Notes under the pieces: generated by a model
Database searches by the model: none
What the model saw: the letters and a program-made list of their open reading frames with translations, nothing else
What the model was told of the DNA's origin: nothing
Origin: Brevibacterium paucivorans
GTDB taxonomy: Bacteria; Actinomycetota; Actinomycetes; Actinomycetales; Brevibacteriaceae
Reading direction: 5' to 3'
Assembly (NCBI RefSeq): GCF_016907735.1
Contig: NZ_JAFBCP010000001.1
Span: 1 to 64,000 of the forward strand
DNA length: 64,000 nt
Program-made: the position numbers and the translations under genes
Part shown: positions 62,783 to 64,000 of the stretch, piece after piece
Position numbering within the stretch: position 1 is the stretch's first letter
Layout: every line of letters begins with the position of its first letter

Positions 62783-64000
62783 TCAGTTGTGGAAGTGGAG
62801 TGGCTTACCGGCAAGGGCGAGCATTGCTTCGCCGATTGCTTCGTTCTGAGTTGGGTGCCCGTGGATGAGGTGTGCGACCTCTTCTGGGAACGCTTCCCAG
62901 TTGATGATGAGCTGCGCTTCACCAACCTGTTCAGAGAAACGAGCTCCGATACCGCACAGACCCACAACTGGGCCTTCTTTGACACGGACGGCCTTGACGA
63001 AACCGTTGGTCTTAAGAATTGCAGACTTAGCGTTACCACCCAATGGGAACTTCACGCTGGCGATCTTGTCTTCGCCGTACTTTTCCTTGGCCTGGTCCTC
63101 GGTGAGTCCCACGGAGAAGATTTCAGGCTCTGAGTAGGTGGCACGTGGCACACCGTTTTCATCGACTGGAGTTGGCTCAAGTCCCGCAATTTCTTCTGCC
63201 ACAAAGATTCCGTGTCCGAACGAACGGTGGGCCAGCTGCAAACCAGGAACGATGTCACCGACTGCCCAAATGTTGCCAACGCCGGTGTGCAGGCGTTCGT
63301 TGGTGACAACGAATCCGCGGTCGAGCTTCACACCTGCTTCTTCGTAGCCGAATCCAGCTGTGACCGGTCCACGACCAACGGCGACCAAGAGAACGTCAGC
63401 TTCGAGTTCTGAACCGTCTTCGAGCTGAACCTTGACACCGTTGTCGTCCTGTTCGACGCTCTTGAACTTCACGCCCAGTTTGGACTTGATCTTGCGACGA
63501 CGGAATGCTTTTTCCAGTTCCTTCGAAATGTCGGCATCTTCGTTAGCGACGAGGCGGGGGAGTCCTTCAACAATCGTGACTTCCGAACCAAGCGAGGACC
63601 AGATGCTTGCGAACTCACAACCGATCACACCGCCACCCAAAACGATCGCGCTACCTGGCACCTCGGTGTGGCTCAGCGCTTCAGTGCTGGTGAGAACGCG
63701 GCCACCAATTTCGATTCCGATCGTCTTCGGTTCGGAACCGGTAGCCAGAATGATGTTCTTGGCGTCGAGCTCAAGTTCACCTTCATCAGTGGACACGGTC
63801 ACCGTGGACTGGTCCTTCAGCTTGGCTTCACCGCTGATGAGGTCAACGCCGTCGGCCTTGATCATGCCGGACAGGCCCTTGTGGTTGCGGTCAACAATTC
63901 CATCTTTGAACTTGATGGCCGCTTCCATGTCGACGCCCTGGAACTCGGAAAGGATACCGAAGCTCTTGGAGTCACGGACGCTGTGAGCGACTTCCGCTAC
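62783..64000 (-). CDS. lpd: Dihydrolipoamide dehydrogenase, 3' part
   Basis: The frame is open to the window edge and encodes about 405 residues of the E3 flavoprotein, lacking the N-terminal FAD motif and redox disulfide. The NAD motif IVLGGGVIGCEFASIWSSLG, the second FAD site NIWAVGDIVPG and the C-terminal dimer motif HGHPTQNEAIGEA are present. It reoxidises the lipoyl arms of the E2 encoded next. Internal ATG 63928 is not the true start. Confidence 0.95.
   Translation of the reverse strand, partial: VAEVAHSVRDSKSFGILSEFQGVDMEAAIKFKDGIVDRNHKGLSGMIKADGVDLISGEAKLKDQSTVTVSTDEGELELDAKNIILATGSEPKTIGIEIGGRVLTSTEALSHTEVPGSAIVLGGGVIGCEFASIWSSLGSEVTIVEGLPRLVANEDADISKELEKAFRRRKIKSKLGVKFKSVEQDDNGVKVQLEDGSELEADVLLVAVGRGPVTAGFGYEEAGVKLDRGFVVTNERLHTGVGNIWAVGDIVPGLQLAHRSFGHGIFVAEEIAGLEPTPVDENGVPRATYSEPEIFSVGLTEDQAKEKYGEDKIASVKFPLGGNAKSAILKTNGFVKAVRVKEGPVVGLCGIGARFSEQVGEAQLIINWEAFPEEVAHLIHGHPTQNEAIGEAMLALAGKPLHFHN

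Noticed and set aside
1-64000. CRISPR array or phage defence genes
   Set aside because: No regularly spaced repeats or Cas/defence-type proteins are seen; the only short direct repeats are the IS-like ones near 27.1 kb and the stalk repeats near 36.5 kb.

Overview
This window looks like chromosome of a moderately GC-rich actinobacterium, most likely in or near the order Micrococcales. The evidence is a mycothiol pathway enzyme (mycothione reductase), a GlnE adenylyltransferase flanked by two type I glutamine synthetases, a polyphosphate glucokinase, a homodimeric pyruvate dehydrogenase E1 next to a FasR-type regulator and a fabD-fabH-acpP-fabF cluster, and HtaA-type heme proteins with an LPxTG anchor. 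I cannot name the genus from sequence alone.

Layout. Positions 1-4092 hold the 3' part of an error-prone polymerase gene (dnaE2) and the methionine genes metY-metX. Positions 4115-10277 are a lipid-oxidation locus arranged around a perfect operator: TetR regulator plus acyl-CoA oxidase on the minus strand, and thiolase, large FabG-type reductase and MaoC-type hydratase on the plus strand. This resembles the fadE5/fadA2/fabG4/htdX region of Mycobacterium tuberculosis. A tRNA-Leu follows, then the peroxide defence set ahpC-ahpF-oxyR. Positions 13821-15225 encode two secreted proteins of unknown role. Positions 15482-23332 carry the type II fatty acid synthase genes, their likely regulator fasR and aceE. 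Positions 23578-24958 carry a DUF3052 protein, a peroxiredoxin and a HIT protein.

A tRNA-Val at 25025-25098 is followed by about 2 kb of decayed accessory DNA: remnants of an efflux pump, a SRPBCC-like protein, a cut NRPS condensation domain and IS-end-like repeats. It ends at a second copy of the tRNA 3' tail at 27150-27165. This is the clearest sign of horizontal insertion in the window. Next to it lies a heme acquisition region (27229-37025): a six-gene minus-strand operon (hmuT, hmuU, hmuV, an unfamiliar membrane protein, a two-domain HtaA protein, heme oxygenase) and a divergent cell-wall-anchored HtaA protein. The two sides share a promoter region containing a DtxR-type iron box. The implied path is heme capture at the wall, transfer along membrane proteins to HmuT, import by HmuUV and iron release by HmuO.

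Positions 37284-46496 hold mixed genes: an OFA-type transporter, a TetR regulator facing a metal P-type ATPase, tRNA-Pro, a MOSC protein, an acyl-CoA ligase, NIF3, a zinc-ribbon protein, YaaA and the RNase P RNA. Positions 46511-64000 hold ppgK, map, ald, a small SPOR-like protein, glnA2, glnE, mtr, glnA1, an RDD protein, a DUF4191 protein, lipA, lipB, a single-pass protein, sucB and the 3' part of lpd. The glnA2-glnE-glnA1-RDD-DUF4191-lipA-lipB-E2 order matches the M. tuberculosis Rv2215-Rv2222c region and links nitrogen assimilation control with lipoylation and 2-oxoacid dehydrogenases.
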